Assembly: GCF_013030265.1 (NCBI RefSeq)
Contig: NZ_WPZQ01000007.1
Location: 248,001 to 312,000, forward strand
Reading direction: 5' to 3'
DNA: 64,000 nt
DNA from: Ruegeria arenilitoris
Lineage (GTDB): Bacteria; Pseudomonadota; Alphaproteobacteria; Rhodobacterales; Rhodobacteraceae
Position 1 is the stretch's first letter, and each line of letters begins with the position of its first letter. Position numbers and translations under genes: made by a program. The notes beneath the pieces were generated by a model. It was not told the DNA's origin and did not search any database. It saw only the letters and a program-made list of their open reading frames with translations. Shown here piece by piece: positions 19,606 through 29,260 of the stretch.

Positions 19606-20042
19606 TTGCTGTCACACATTTCGGTAAGATCCACGCGGACGGTCGGATCAATAGGGCGATCAAGCCCCTCAAGAAACGCTTTCAAACACCTTGCATCGGT
19701 CTCATCCAAAATGAAAACCGACCTTAACTCTTGAATAGGTTCGAGGTTTGGGTCGGTGGACCCGGTTGGATTAGGAAGCTTTGTGAACCAATCAATACCG
19801 CGCGTTCCATCAGCAACATCATTGGCACATTCCGTGAGATCAACTTCTCCGCGCCCATCGCCTGTTTCGGAAATCCGTTTTTCGAATTCTGGGTATTGTT
19901 CCAGAAAACAGGCCGCCCTGACGTTGTCCAATTCGACAATCTCATCACAAACGAAACAAGCCTGTGCGCTTAGCGGAAAAAACAACAACGTAGCGAACAA
20001 AGCACGGCGAGCCAAAAATTCTTTAAAACAGTGCATAGTCAC
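19602..20042 (-). CDS. small secreted cysteine-containing protein, second gene of the caspase-like unit
   Basis: A 146-residue protein with a clear signal peptide (RRALFATLLFFPLSAQA, cleavage likely before CFVCDE) and five cysteines in the mature part, some probably disulphide-bonded. No family is recognised. The start overlaps the end of the caspase-like gene by 20 bases (ATG at 20042) or 14 bases (ATG at 20036). Both flanking overlaps argue for one transcript. A role as partner, inhibitor or substrate of the protease is possible but unproven. Confidence 0.75.
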   Translation of the reverse strand: MTMHCFKEFLARRALFATLLFFPLSAQACFVCDEIVELDNVRAACFLEQYPEFEKRISETGDGRGEVDLTECANDVADGTRGIDWFTKLPNPTGSTDPNLEPIQELRSVFILDETDARCLKAFLEGLDRPIDPTVRVDLTEMCDSK

Positions 20043-23000
20043 CCACCATTCGTTGTCTTACCATCCAGGGTGTCTGACGACCCTGCTGTTTTTGAACAAC
20101 AAGGGACTTTACGCCTAGATACAATTCTGATGCTTCAATTCGTCCGTTAGCATCCAGATCATACGACTTCCGGTCGGTCTGCAAGACCTGTTGAAGCGCC
20201 CACGTGAACACGCCTCCGCCCAGCTCAGGCGTTTCCTCACTATATTCTCGTCCCTTGGATGCCGCGAGGATAGTGATGTTTGTGTTTAGCTGGGACAAGT
20301 CGGCAACCGCATCATCATTCGTCGCAAAAGGACCCGTTCCAGTTGCACCAGAATGGCATGCATCCAAGATGATCGTAATTCTAGCCTCTGTGCCCTCCAG
20401 CAATTTTGACAAGCGCCCAAATGCCAGGGCGGTCGCGCTCACATCCTCCAGTCGAGTTCCCGACGTACCAAAATAGAAATCGCCGCTTTCAGAACGCAGC
20501 CCATGTCCCGCGAAATAGAGAACCGCGTGATCTCCTTTTTCCATATCCATCAGCAATGTTTCGACACCCGCCAGAATAGCCTCCGGCGTTGCCCGAGTAT
20601 CCTTCAGATAATTGATCTCATCAAAGTCAGGAGCGTCCTCCAGCCCGCCTGCAAGAGTCTCCGAAAATCTACCGCCGTCTCTTAGCGCGTAGTTCAACGA
20701 TGGGATCGACGGGTCGTCATATGTGTTGATACCTATGATGAGAGCACGGTTTTTAACCTCTGCCTGCGGCTGCGGCCCAAGATCCCCGCTAATCGGAAGA
20801 CTGGCCAAACCTGCTTTGTTGACAGCAACAACGCTGGCCCACCGCGCGCCTTTCAATCGAGACACACTAAACTGTTGCGGCACAAGTATATCCATACCAT
20901 ACCCATCGCCACCTCTGTCCATCGCCATAAGCATTTTCAAGGCCATGGTGGACCCGGCACCCAACTGTTCTTTCATTTCAGGTGGGATCGAGTTTGCGGT
21001 CATCCGCGGGTTTGCTTCCACACGTTCCGTGATCACGCCATCCTGAAAAACCAGATATTCAATTGCATCAGTGTCATCTGGCATAAGGAACAAACCAACA
21101 TCGCCATTGTTCGTCAAGCGAACCTCGCCGGCCATGAATTGCGGAGGAATTCCTGCAATTGTCGCCGTTGGGATCGGCTCTTGCTCCAATACCAGTTTCG
21201 TCAGGCCCTGAACGCGTTGCGCCTCACCAAAGCGATCCAGACTGTACTGGCCATCCAGACCGTCAAAGCGCAAGTCGATCTGGGCGGCAGCTTCTGCAGT
21301 CGCATCAAACCGAAAATCGTCCAGCCATGTGACAATTTCATCTTCGACGATACGGCCAGAGATTACTTTCTTGCCATTTTGGATCTGGTAGATGTGTAGC
21401 CCGCCATCAGAGTTGACTTGCACAAGATGCTTGTGGTCTTCGGTTAATCCAGCGTCAATCAGGAGGTCTCCGTCCGGCAGGCCCTCTTCCAAAAACACCA
21501 TTTTTTGTTGCGTTCGATCGTAGACTGCCACCACGCCATTTCCCGGTGAAAACAAAACCAGCTTCTGACCAGCATTCCGTAGATGGAGATCATGGTCAAA
21601 CCACAGCGGTGCTGGATCATTCTCAAAAAAGAACACTTCACCCAGAATTGTGGTGCCTGGATTCTCTGGCTTGGCTGTTGCCAAGTCCAGAATATAGGCT
21701 GACGAAAAGCTGCGGAGCGAGCCTAAAGTCGCACCCGCAACGCATGATGCACGTGTAATCCAGACGGGTCCGGTCTCGGTTTCAAGACGCGACGCCGAAA
21801 CAAAGTCTCTTACTGTAGGCAAGCCGTTTGACGGGTCAAAACCACGGTCCATATCCAAAACGGTGTGGTCGCACTCGGATTCCATTGCTTCATCTGCTGG
21901 TATCTTCCATTCCAGTTGCAAACCGCTGGCCCGCGCATCAGCCTCCAAGCGCTTAGCAGCGTCTTCGGACCAATTCATGCGAACCCGGTATGGTTTGACA
22001 TAGGCACCCGTTTTTGAATATGAGGCGGCCTCCCTTTCATCCTCGCTCATTGGCTTGAGGACAACTTCTCCTTCCTGCATATCCGCAAGACGAACTCCCA
22101 AACGTTCCAGCTGGTTTTCTGCGGTTCTTACGGTGAATTCAGAATTGTACTGCGGCTGATCCAATGGGGTCAGAGAAATCCCAACATGAGCCAGTCGCCG
22201 CGACAAAGCCGAAACGCTGTCCAGTTTTTGCCAGACCCCGTCAGTGACCTTAAATTCATCAGCCTCCGTACGGGTCGCGTCCATTCCCCCGACCACATGA
22301 AACCCATTATCCAGTGTAGCCGGCGCAACCGGACCAATCGAAGACATCATCAGCTTGAACAAAGCGGCGCTGCCCCGCTTATCGGACGAGTAGCCACTGC
22401 GAGGGGATTCAGTGCTGGCGTAGGCCGGGTTTTGCAATGAACCCACGAAGTGTCCGAACATGCCCCATATTGTAACCAAACTGTTTTCCAGACTGACGCC
22501 GATATGGGTTTGATCGACCGTGGCTGTGCAACAGGCCGGGCCAGTCACTTGCTGGTTAATCCGAAGTCCGTCCGAGAACAGTGAATGCAAATTGACCTCG
22601 GCCCATGGGGCTTTGGTTGTCATCACGTAGCTGTCGCCCAACATCCAATAGGTATGCCCGCTGTCTATTGTCGTCACAGTACGCCCGTCTGTAACGTCGA
22701 CAATCTCGGTTCTGCCATCGTGATCAAGGGCCAGAAATCGATGCGTAGGAGATATCTGCAGATTGGTGCCTGCTTTTTGGACGATTTCGGTTTCTCTTCG
22801 GCCTTTCGCACCGTTCAGCCCCATAACCGGCGTTTTCTTCATAAGGAGAATGCGGCGGTCATTGAGCAAGACATAGTGATCGGATTTCAGATCAATCCGG
22901 TGTGTGAAAGCACGACGCCCAAGTTCTGAATTCAGAACAAGCTGCGCTGGTCCAGGCCTGACATTATATAGCGAATGTCCTGCAGATGCTGTTCCTGCGC

Positions 23001-24414
23001 CGCCGAATAGGGACAAAAGCCCTGCAGCGACTTTGGCAACCATTTCTTCTTCGCAAGCTCGGTTATAGCCCACCAGGTGATATTCCAGATCATCAGATTC
23101 AAGATGCAAAGGAATAACAGACAAATCACCTTGCGGCCCTGCCCCCCGGGCGTGCAATGCAACAAGGGCTCTTGTTCTTCCTGCGCCTTGTGCCAGGCCA
23201 AATGGGTTCGGCGCCATTGGCCCAAGGGCGACAAACCCTTTCCCTTCAAATCTAACCGGTCTCCAAGAACTTACCATCAACCAGATCGGGGCGCGTTTTT
23301 GAAGTGTGTTGCCTTCCCATTCGATATTGAGATGTTGACCGAACGAGATATCGCGGCTGCCTGTTAAACCAACACGAAAATCTCTTGCCAACGCGTCGAA
23401 TGCGGCCCGTTCTGCTTCGCATGTATCTGCGAGTGGTCTCGAAGTATTCTTCAAACCGGCAATCCACTCCAAAGAGTCTTCGATATTCGCCGAAAGATCA
23501 CTTTGGACAGCGATGTCCGCGCCGCTCGTAGGCGCGGGTAAAAACCGCCCCGCCTTATCGTTGATGACGCCGCTCGTTGCTCCCTGAAAGGGCTTGGACT
23601 CGTCCGGAATTCCTTTCAGAAAGCACGTGTCAGTTCGTCCGTTATGGGTGAAGTGAGAGCAACCCAGGGTCGCGATGCATAGGGCTTCGCACTGATTTAA
23701 TGATAGGTCCTGAAGTTCCGGGTCGGATAAGCCGTCGCGAATATCACCTCCCCAGTAGTCAGTGTTTTCTAAGCGTTCCACCTGATGCAACGCTGGCTCA
23801 AGCGCCAGATCGACCTCGTTATCATAGCGAGGATTTAAACTTGGCTCCGTTTTGCCAGAAGCTTGCGCCTGGTCTCCAACCCAGATGTTATTCCCCTCGC
23901 CAGTCCAGTTTTCAGGAACCGAACAGATCTGTTGGACACGGTCGATTTCCTGTCGTGACCCATTCAGCGTAAAGACGAGTGGCGCGTCTTGAACGGACGG
24001 CTTTTGAAACGTGACCCATGCGTATCGACCAGATTTCAAACCATCCAACAGGGGTCCGGACGTTTTGGTAGCGTAACTGAGGCGACCCGTTTCGTCATCC
24101 ACCCGAGCCGCATATGGGCCGTTGCCAGTCACATCCACTTCAAGGTGGCTTCCGCTCATATCCACCGGGCTTAAATCAGCACTGCTCAGTACAACTTCGA
24201 CACTTTCGAACGAAACGCATTCAACCCGCAGGCAGATCCGTTTCTCTGCACCATTCGTGCAAATTTCAGCAGCAAGGCCGCTGGGATCCGTTTCAGGTTG
24301 GTGCCACTTGAAGAGGTTTGCAGATGCCGGTTTTGCTAAAAGAAAAGAACTAAAGATTAACGCAAACAGCTGGGAATAACTCACAATCACACCACACAAA
24401 ATCACACAGGTCAT
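20023..24414 (-). CDS. large secreted caspase-like (C14) protein with PAN/apple-like domain and EF-hand
   Basis: A 1463-residue protein. A signal peptide (FALIFSSFLLAKPASA) directs it out of the cytoplasm. Residues about 205-285 form a PAN/apple-like module (DYWGGDIRDG, LNQCEALCIATLGCSHFTH, DTCFLKG). The middle thousand residues are beta-rich and may form one or two propellers. The C-terminal part, from about 1220 (NRALIIGINTYDD), is a caspase fold with His1304 in YFAGHG and Cys1353 in LDACHSG, the correct dyad and spacing. An EF-hand-like loop (DLDANGRIEASEL, 1419-1431) follows, suggesting calcium control. This is an orthocaspase-type cysteine endopeptidase. It leads a three-gene overlapping unit. 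Confidence 0.87.
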   Translation of the reverse strand: MTCVILCGVIVSYSQLFALIFSSFLLAKPASANLFKWHQPETDPSGLAAEICTNGAEKRICLRVECVSFESVEVVLSSADLSPVDMSGSHLEVDVTGNGPYAARVDDETGRLSYATKTSGPLLDGLKSGRYAWVTFQKPSVQDAPLVFTLNGSRQEIDRVQQICSVPENWTGEGNNIWVGDQAQASGKTEPSLNPRYDNEVDLALEPALHQVERLENTDYWGGDIRDGLSDPELQDLSLNQCEALCIATLGCSHFTHNGRTDTCFLKGIPDESKPFQGATSGVINDKAGRFLPAPTSGADIAVQSDLSANIEDSLEWIAGLKNTSRPLADTCEAERAAFDALARDFRVGLTGSRDISFGQHLNIEWEGNTLQKRAPIWLMVSSWRPVRFEGKGFVALGPMAPNPFGLAQGAGRTRALVALHARGAGPQGDLSVIPLHLESDDLEYHLVGYNRACEEEMVAKVAAGLLSLFGGAGTASAGHSLYNVRPGPAQLVLNSELGRRAFTHRIDLKSDHYVLLNDRRILLMKKTPVMGLNGAKGRRETEIVQKAGTNLQISPTHRFLALDHDGRTEIVDVTDGRTVTTIDSGHTYWMLGDSYVMTTKAPWAEVNLHSLFSDGLRINQQVTGPACCTATVDQTHIGVSLENSLVTIWGMFGHFVGSLQNPAYASTESPRSGYSSDKRGSAALFKLMMSSIGPVAPATLDNGFHVVGGMDATRTEADEFKVTDGVWQKLDSVSALSRRLAHVGISLTPLDQPQYNSEFTVRTAENQLERLGVRLADMQEGEVVLKPMSEDEREAASYSKTGAYVKPYRVRMNWSEDAAKRLEADARASGLQLEWKIPADEAMESECDHTVLDMDRGFDPSNGLPTVRDFVSASRLETETGPVWITRASCVAGATLGSLRSFSSAYILDLATAKPENPGTTILGEVFFFENDPAPLWFDHDLHLRNAGQKLVLFSPGNGVVAVYDRTQQKMVFLEEGLPDGDLLIDAGLTEDHKHLVQVNSDGGLHIYQIQNGKKVISGRIVEDEIVTWLDDFRFDATAEAAAQIDLRFDGLDGQYSLDRFGEAQRVQGLTKLVLEQEPIPTATIAGIPPQFMAGEVRLTNNGDVGLFLMPDDTDAIEYLVFQDGVITERVEANPRMTANSIPPEMKEQLGAGSTMALKMLMAMDRGGDGYGMDILVPQQFSVSRLKGARWASVVAVNKAGLASLPISGDLGPQPQAEVKNRALIIGINTYDDPSIPSLNYALRDGGRFSETLAGGLEDAPDFDEINYLKDTRATPEAILAGVETLLMDMEKGDHAVLYFAGHGLRSESGDFYFGTSGTRLEDVSATALAFGRLSKLLEGTEARITIILDACHSGATGTGPFATNDDAVADLSQLNTNITILAASKGREYSEETPELGGGVFTWALQQVLQTDRKSYDLDANGRIEASELYLGVKSLVVQKQQGRQTPWMVRQRMVGDYALF

Positions 24415-24701
24415 CAGGCGAAGAAAATGCCTTTGTCAGATACTGTAGTCAGCAGAAGTCATTACAGAAAGAGATTTTTTCAGCCCTCAAAAACTCGTTC
24501 AGCCTTAAATGGTTGAACGGGATCGGCTTTTGACTTTGTGATCCCCGGTAAAGCACTCTTGCCACATTCAAACGAAAACCCAGGCCCACTTAGACGCTGC
24601 TTGAATTAATCACGGCCAATATGGGCAACCTTCAAAATCCTGCCTCCAAATTTGAAAGCATTCCCTGCCCCGCATGAATACATAAAAGCCTCTTCAATGA
24701 A
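24415..24701. other. intergenic region upstream of the caspase-like gene
   Basis: A+T-rich stretch with no recognised gene or repeat. It should hold the promoter of the minus-strand unit; no convincing -35/-10 pair was found. Confidence 0.4.
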
Positions 24702-25055
24702 GTGAAAACAACTGTGATGCGTGTCTCCAAATCACTACATGAAGGAAACTCTCCGCCGGGCCTACCAGAGCTTCCCATGGGTCGGATGGTACTCAAAACA
24801 CCCCGCAAACCCGCTGGATTTCTTTACCCCGGAGACAAGGATGCGCCGGATCCCCCAGAATGGGTCACGCCTGACCGTGAAGGCCATATCATCTCAGTGG
24901 CTCCAACCGGATCCGGCAAGGGGGCTAGTCACCTCATACCAACTCTTCTCGCCTAGCAGGGTCCGGCCGTCGTACTTGACGCAAAGGGCGAAGCTTGGGC
25001 CACGACGGCCAATGCCCGAAAAAAACGGCAGATCGGGGCTCTTATCTCCAATTGA
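24702..25055 (+). pseudogene. VirD4/TraG-type coupling protein fragment
   Basis: The frame reads GHIISVAPTGSGKGASHLIP, the Walker A region of conjugative type IV coupling ATPases, then an in-frame TAG at 24954-24956. Beyond the stop the same frame continues with QGPAVVLDAKGEAWATTANA, matching the next conserved block of the family (VVLDxKGE). The remaining roughly 500 residues are absent: the frame runs into a family A repeat piece. It is a decayed remnant of a conjugative element. No other transfer gene is nearby. Confidence 0.75.
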
Positions 25056-25108
25056 TGCCCGTCGCAGCTAATGCCCGCCGTGAGCCTAAAGTCACCGATG
25101 CTGCATAC
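25030..25108 (+). repeat. dispersed intergenic repeat family A, copy 1 (right half)
   Basis: Carries the right-half words of family A: GGGGCTCTTATCTCC, TGATGCCCGTCGC and GTGAGCCTAAAGTCACC. It abuts the VirD4 relic, which may have been truncated by it. Confidence 0.7.
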
Positions 25109-25252
25109 GGAGCAAACAGCACCAATTCCGCGCGAAGCTGCCGTCGCGGCGGACTGGCTAGAATCTCCATACAAGACTGGCAGCTCTTCGCTATTGCGGT
25201 TAGCGTACCCGAAGCTGGCGACAATTATTTGACCCAATTTGAAGGGATTAGA

Positions 25253-26041
25253 ATGACCAAAATCATTTGGATGTCCGATCCTCATTTCCAGAATGAAGGT
25301 ACAATCGACGGGCTAAACCCACGAGTGCGGCTCGCTGCTGCCATCAATCATGCAAACACCCATCACGCTGACGCTGATTTCGCGATACTGTCCGGAGATT
25401 TGGTTGGGGATGATATCGAGGGTGACTATACTGCATTGGCGGGATACCTCGCCAAGTCTGAGTTGCATATCTATCCGATGATGGGAAACAACGATGACAG
25501 GGGCGGACTTCGATCCCGTCTTCCTTTGCCCGAAGACACGATGCCGGATTTTATCCAATTCGCCCTAGAGACCACTGACGGTACAGTGGTTTGTTTGGAC
25601 ACCCATAAAGTTGGCTCCCACGCAGGCCAATTTTGCGAAGTGCGGCGAGACTGGTTGGATAGCCTGTTGAGCAGGAATGACGATCGCCCCGCTTACATCT
25701 TCATGCATCACCCGCCGTTCGCGCTTGGATTGCCTAAACAAGATGAAATCAGACTTGAGGACGAAGAAGCTTTTTTGAACGTCGTTTGCCGCCATACAAA
25801 CGTGAAGCACTTATTCATGGGCCATGTTCATAGGCCTACCTGTGGGACAGTTCGTGGTATTCCTTTTGCGACGTTGGGTGCGTTGTCGTTTCAAGCGCCA
25901 GCACCGCGTCCTCCTTGGGATTGGGATAGCTTCAAGCCTCCCAAAGAAGCACCACAATACGGAGTGCTTGAAATATCGAACGGCAATGTGACCCTGCAAT
26001 ATACGCAATTCTGCGATTTCACCCTCGGTATGGACGACTAA
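25253..26041 (+). CDS. metallophosphoesterase (CpdA-like class III cyclic nucleotide phosphodiesterase)
   Basis: A 262-residue calcineurin-like phosphoesterase. The metal ligands appear in order: SDPHF (D-x-H), SGDLVGDD, GNNDDRGG in place of the usual GNHD, MHHPPF, and GHVHRPT. Length and order fit CpdA/GpdQ-type phosphodiesterases that hydrolyse cAMP or glycerophosphodiesters. The ATG at 25253 (MTKIIWMSDPHF) after GAAGGGATTAG is preferred; the frame extends upstream but only through repeat DNA. The histidine after GN is replaced by Asn, so activity may be altered. It stands alone. Confidence 0.87.
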   Translation: MTKIIWMSDPHFQNEGTIDGLNPRVRLAAAINHANTHHADADFAILSGDLVGDDIEGDYTALAGYLAKSELHIYPMMGNNDDRGGLRSRLPLPEDTMPDFIQFALETTDGTVVCLDTHKVGSHAGQFCEVRRDWLDSLLSRNDDRPAYIFMHHPPFALGLPKQDEIRLEDEEAFLNVVCRHTNVKHLFMGHVHRPTCGTVRGIPFATLGALSFQAPAPRPPWDWDSFKPPKEAPQYGVLEISNGNVTLQYTQFCDFTLGMDD

Positions 26042-26087
26042 GCGGGAATAGTAGACCTCGGCGCATCCCCCGCGAATTGGCACTTCG

Positions 26088-26240
26088 TCCGCTCACCAGC
26101 CATCCGAAACTTGGTTTGAACATCCGGAATGAGCGGTTGGCGACTTGCTGCACGAGCGAGACTTTGGGTGCTGTCAAAGGTCAGGTAAGGGCTCGGCGCT
26201 GCCATTGGAGGTGTCGATAGAAGGATTGAGCCCTTAGCAG
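26088..26240 (+). repeat. intergenic repeat family A, copy 2
   Basis: Left half GTCCGCTCACCAGCCATCCG, then TTTGAACATCCGGAATGAGC, and a diverged right half ending GATTGAGCCCTTAGC. It fills the 303-base gap between convergent genes. Confidence 0.75.
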
Positions 26241-26344
26241 CCCCTTGTTCACCAAGATTTTTCGAGAACTTTTCGTCTTTCTCAGCACCGTAGACAACCT
26301 ACAATGAGTCACTTGCGAACGGTATTCAGACCTAATGCTCAGTT

Positions 26345-27673
26345 TCATTTGGGGCTGCACTGAACTTGCGGAATATGTTCCACCCGTGAAGAGCCAACGG
26401 GGACCATTCGCACGACCTCGTCACAGGGGTCATACAAAACATACAAATCCGCGTTGCCGCCAAGATATAGCGCCTCCATCGGGTCAAATGTCCCATTCAA
26501 GTCCGTCAAAACGACCGGTCGTGCGGAAAGATCAAGCACTTTCGGAGCAAGAAACCCGTGCAATCCATCCTGCCGCAGATCTGGGCCCAAAAGAAAAACT
26601 TCGGCGCTCAATATAAGCAACAAAACTAGGAATAACATACCGTCGATAAACAGTGCCTTACCGATATGTTGTTTGGATGGGCGCAGCCAATCAGGTAGAT
26701 AGTCGTCCAGCGAGAATAGATTTGCGAGCAACACCAGCGCAACGACTGCTCCTATGATGATGGTCAGGATTCTACCGCCAGAAAAATCCAGTGGAATTGT
26801 GATTGCAAGAACCACGGCAGCAATCGCCAACCACTGGACTCTTTCGTTCGCAGCGATGCTTCCGATCGTCGTTCGACCAATCTTTATGGGCTTCAGGTCT
26901 TTGCCCAACTTACGAAGTCGGGCGCGACGGTTTGCCCATGAACTTAATGCATCTTTCCAGTTGTTGACAAAATGGAGCGGCCCGAGGATTCCCAGTAGTA
27001 CGAGAAATGTGAGTACAAACTCGGTTACGCGGGTGCTGGCATCCACACCGATGTCCACCACACGAACACCGATCTGCCCCCAATACTCGCGCCACAGGAA
27101 ACCGGTAACTGCCGCGATAAGCCCTGCGGCGGGAATGAACCCGAGCAACGCCTGGAACATGAAGTTCAATCGCTCTTTGGCGGAAGCCGCGAGCTCGGGA
27201 GCAACGTCCTTAAAAACATCCATTGTGGTATCGGTGGGAAGATAAGGCTCGCTTTTGAGCACTTCAGCCACGGCCCCTTGAATTTCATCGGCTTCAGCAT
27301 TCCTACACACATACCCAAGAGCACCTGCTTGAATGGCTAAGATGACACGATCATGAGGTGGATCAGCCGGACTAAGCGCGAGTATCTTGAGATCTGGCAG
27401 TGTTGTGGAGGCGTAAGAAATCACGTCGATACTTCGAAGTCCTTGAAGCATGACATCCACCAGAAGTAAGTCGGGCTGTGTGCGGTCAAGGATCTGCTTG
27501 GCTGTTCTTAAATTGTACGCGACGCCAACGATTTCAATTCCTTTGAGTTGCGACGCTAGTTCTTGAATGGTCGATCGCGCCTCATCCGGTGCAACAATTA
27601 GGGCACGAATTGGGGTCATGGGTTCGAGTTTTCTTTCAACGCTGTGCGAGATGTCGGTGACGGGCATGTTCAT
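26345..27673 (-). CDS. receiver domain fused to a multi-span membrane protein
   Basis: A 442-residue protein. Residues about 19-145 form a two-component receiver domain: IRALIVAPDEARS, the phospho-acceptor Asp in PDLLLVDVMLQG, LALSPAD (Ser at the switch position), and GALGYVCRNAEADEI, where the usual lysine appears to be Arg. The rest has about five membrane spans (FMFQALLGFIPAAGLIAAVT, then TEFVLTFLVLLGILGPL, VQWLAIAAVVLAITIPL, TIIIGAVVALVLLANLF, MLFLVLLLILSAEVFLL) and a soluble tail. The ATG at 27673 overlaps the upstream gene stop (ATGA). A receiver as a switch on a membrane protein is rare. The function is unknown. Confidence 0.8.
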   Translation of the reverse strand: MNMPVTDISHSVERKLEPMTPIRALIVAPDEARSTIQELASQLKGIEIVGVAYNLRTAKQILDRTQPDLLLVDVMLQGLRSIDVISYASTTLPDLKILALSPADPPHDRVILAIQAGALGYVCRNAEADEIQGAVAEVLKSEPYLPTDTTMDVFKDVAPELAASAKERLNFMFQALLGFIPAAGLIAAVTGFLWREYWGQIGVRVVDIGVDASTRVTEFVLTFLVLLGILGPLHFVNNWKDALSSWANRRARLRKLGKDLKPIKIGRTTIGSIAANERVQWLAIAAVVLAITIPLDFSGGRILTIIIGAVVALVLLANLFSLDDYLPDWLRPSKQHIGKALFIDGMLFLVLLLILSAEVFLLGPDLRQDGLHGFLAPKVLDLSARPVVLTDLNGTFDPMEALYLGGNADLYVLYDPCDEVVRMVPVGSSRVEHIPQVQCSPK

Positions 27674-28308
27674 TTTAATTGCTCCCAAGACGCTCCAATT
27701 GTCGGTCCTTCCCGAAACTGGACTGCTGTTTGAATTGCATAGGGTGAGATGGAAGGTTTCGGACGGGCTTGCAAAAGCCGCCATCGAACCAGCAAGATCA
27801 CGCAGCCAAGGGCCAACCCCAAAGCGACAGCATTGGCGAAAAAGATACCGCCAACTAAAGTCGCAGCTGTGCTTCCGACCTGTTCAATGACCATTCCGTC
27901 AGCGAGTGATACCCAGTCTTGAAGATACAATGCGAACAGGACAGACAGGCCTACGGGTGACACAATGAGCGCTGTGCTAAGACAGGCCAATCCTCGCCCA
28001 ATAACGGCCCTCCAATTCGATCCTCTCAGTATAATTGCCGCTGCGGCGGAGAATACGACAAGCGCCGTAAAAAACACCAACCACACATCCAAAAATGGCG
28101 AGAGGTCATTCGTCAAGGCACCAGGCAAGGCCGACGTGAAGGGCAACAGAACCAAGGTCACAAGTCCGGCAGACAGCAGCCCGGCAGATAACCTTGGTAT
28201 TCGGCCTGGCGAACGGCTGTGGCTCTGGTTTTGTTCATTGAGCGCCGAGAGCGTTTCAGGAACAATCTGATTCCAGTGCACTGACAGGTTGTTTGGACGA
28301 GAAAGCAC
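27670..28308 (-). CDS. membrane protein of unknown function, partner of the receiver/membrane fusion
   Basis: A 212-residue protein with four hydrophobic segments (LLSAGLVTLVLLPFTSA, LDVWLVFFTALVVFSAAAAI, ALIVSPVGLSVLFALYLQDW, IFFANAVALGLALGCVILLV) and polar ends. No family recognised. Its stop overlaps the start of the receiver-fusion gene by four bases, so the two are made together and may form one complex. Confidence 0.75.
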   Translation of the reverse strand: MLSRPNNLSVHWNQIVPETLSALNEQNQSHSRSPGRIPRLSAGLLSAGLVTLVLLPFTSALPGALTNDLSPFLDVWLVFFTALVVFSAAAAIILRGSNWRAVIGRGLACLSTALIVSPVGLSVLFALYLQDWVSLADGMVIEQVGSTAATLVGGIFFANAVALGLALGCVILLVRWRLLQARPKPSISPYAIQTAVQFREGPTIGASWEQLK

Positions 28309-28807
28309 AAGAGCCCCCGATTGTTGTTAACGAAGAGACGGCCCAGCGGGTCGACTGTCCTTAGGAATTGGGCGGATAGGGATCGGGTTTCTTTTGACGC
28401 TTGGACAAATACTTGTGGGAGCTGGACAAGCCAGGACATGAGAACTGGCACCCGTAAGTTCTCTTGAAATGAATAATCTGATTGGGTGTGCGACGAAATC
28501 TGGGGACAAAACGTTGCAAAACCTGACCCAAGTGCGGCCGCAGCGAAATGGTGCTTTGTCCACTTTCCGGATTTGCAAAGCAAGATCGTCAATGTCTGGT
28601 TTGAGCTGCGAACTGCCCAATGCAACTGCAGCAGCTCAGTTGCGAGGCAATGACCGCTAAGGGCCTAAACCACTATTTGAATCCACTGCAGAGAATGGCT
28701 GCTCCGAGCTCACTCCGCCGAATGATGCATGGGCACGAATGGCTGCGCACCGGCTGCCAAGGACGGATAGTCATCGGTTGTGACAACCCACCGCAATCGT
28801 TGCGAGA
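28309..28807. other. intergenic region without recognised gene
   Basis: About 500 bases, no convincing open frame or family A or B repeat. Confidence 0.4.
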
Positions 28808-29260
28808 TCAGTTTTCCGCGTTTGCCTTGTCGCGGTTCCACCAACGATTGGGATTGGAATTGTGCGGGTCGTAGTCGGCGCGGCTGGCCCAACAATCCTT
28901 GATGAAGATCAAAGGTTCTTCGTAATGATGTACATCGCGTATCGCATCCAGAACGCGCCCCAGCGTTTCAGAGTCTTGCGAGACTGAAATGACTATAAGG
29001 ACGCTTGGGAAGGTCTGAACCTTGTTGGCGGCCCCCAGATGCACAGCACTGGTTGAGTTGTCTTCCGGCAAGTAAGTCTCGCTGCCTACAGCACTGACAA
29101 ATGCGTTGCGCCTGTACCGGCCATAGATCAGTGGATCGACCTCCATCACATTGTCTATGATCTTGTCCGCGTCTTCAGGTGTCGCCTGAATCTCGATTTG
29201 CCAGACGCGTTCCACTGTGCCAGTTCGTGTCTTGAGTGTGCTGATGTCGATGCTTTGCAT
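28808..29260 (-). CDS. CutA/NIF3-insert-like small protein
   Basis: A 150-residue protein. The stretches RVWQIEIQATPEDADKIIDN and IRDVHHYEEPLIFI resemble the ferredoxin-like fold shared by CutA and the NIF3 insert domain (their HPYEEP motif). No signal peptide. The ATG at 29260 (MQSIDISTLK) is preferred because upstream codons look non-coding; longer starts exist. It is divergent from a LysR gene 229 bases away, so it may be that regulator's target. The function is not assigned. Confidence 0.6.
   Translation of the reverse strand: MQSIDISTLKTRTGTVERVWQIEIQATPEDADKIIDNVMEVDPLIYGRYRRNAFVSAVGSETYLPEDNSTSAVHLGAANKVQTFPSVLIVISVSQDSETLGRVLDAIRDVHHYEEPLIFIKDCWASRADYDPHNSNPNRWWNRDKANAEN

Noticed and set aside
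25313..25558. Possible CRISPR or tandem array in the 25-57 kb repeat-rich region
   Set aside because: The repeats are dispersed by kilobases, not regularly spaced with unique spacers, and no cas gene is present.
28309..28807. Possible extra family A copy around 28620-28700 (GCAATGACCGCTAAGGGCC)
   Set aside because: It shares no consecutive consensus words with the other copies, so it was not counted.
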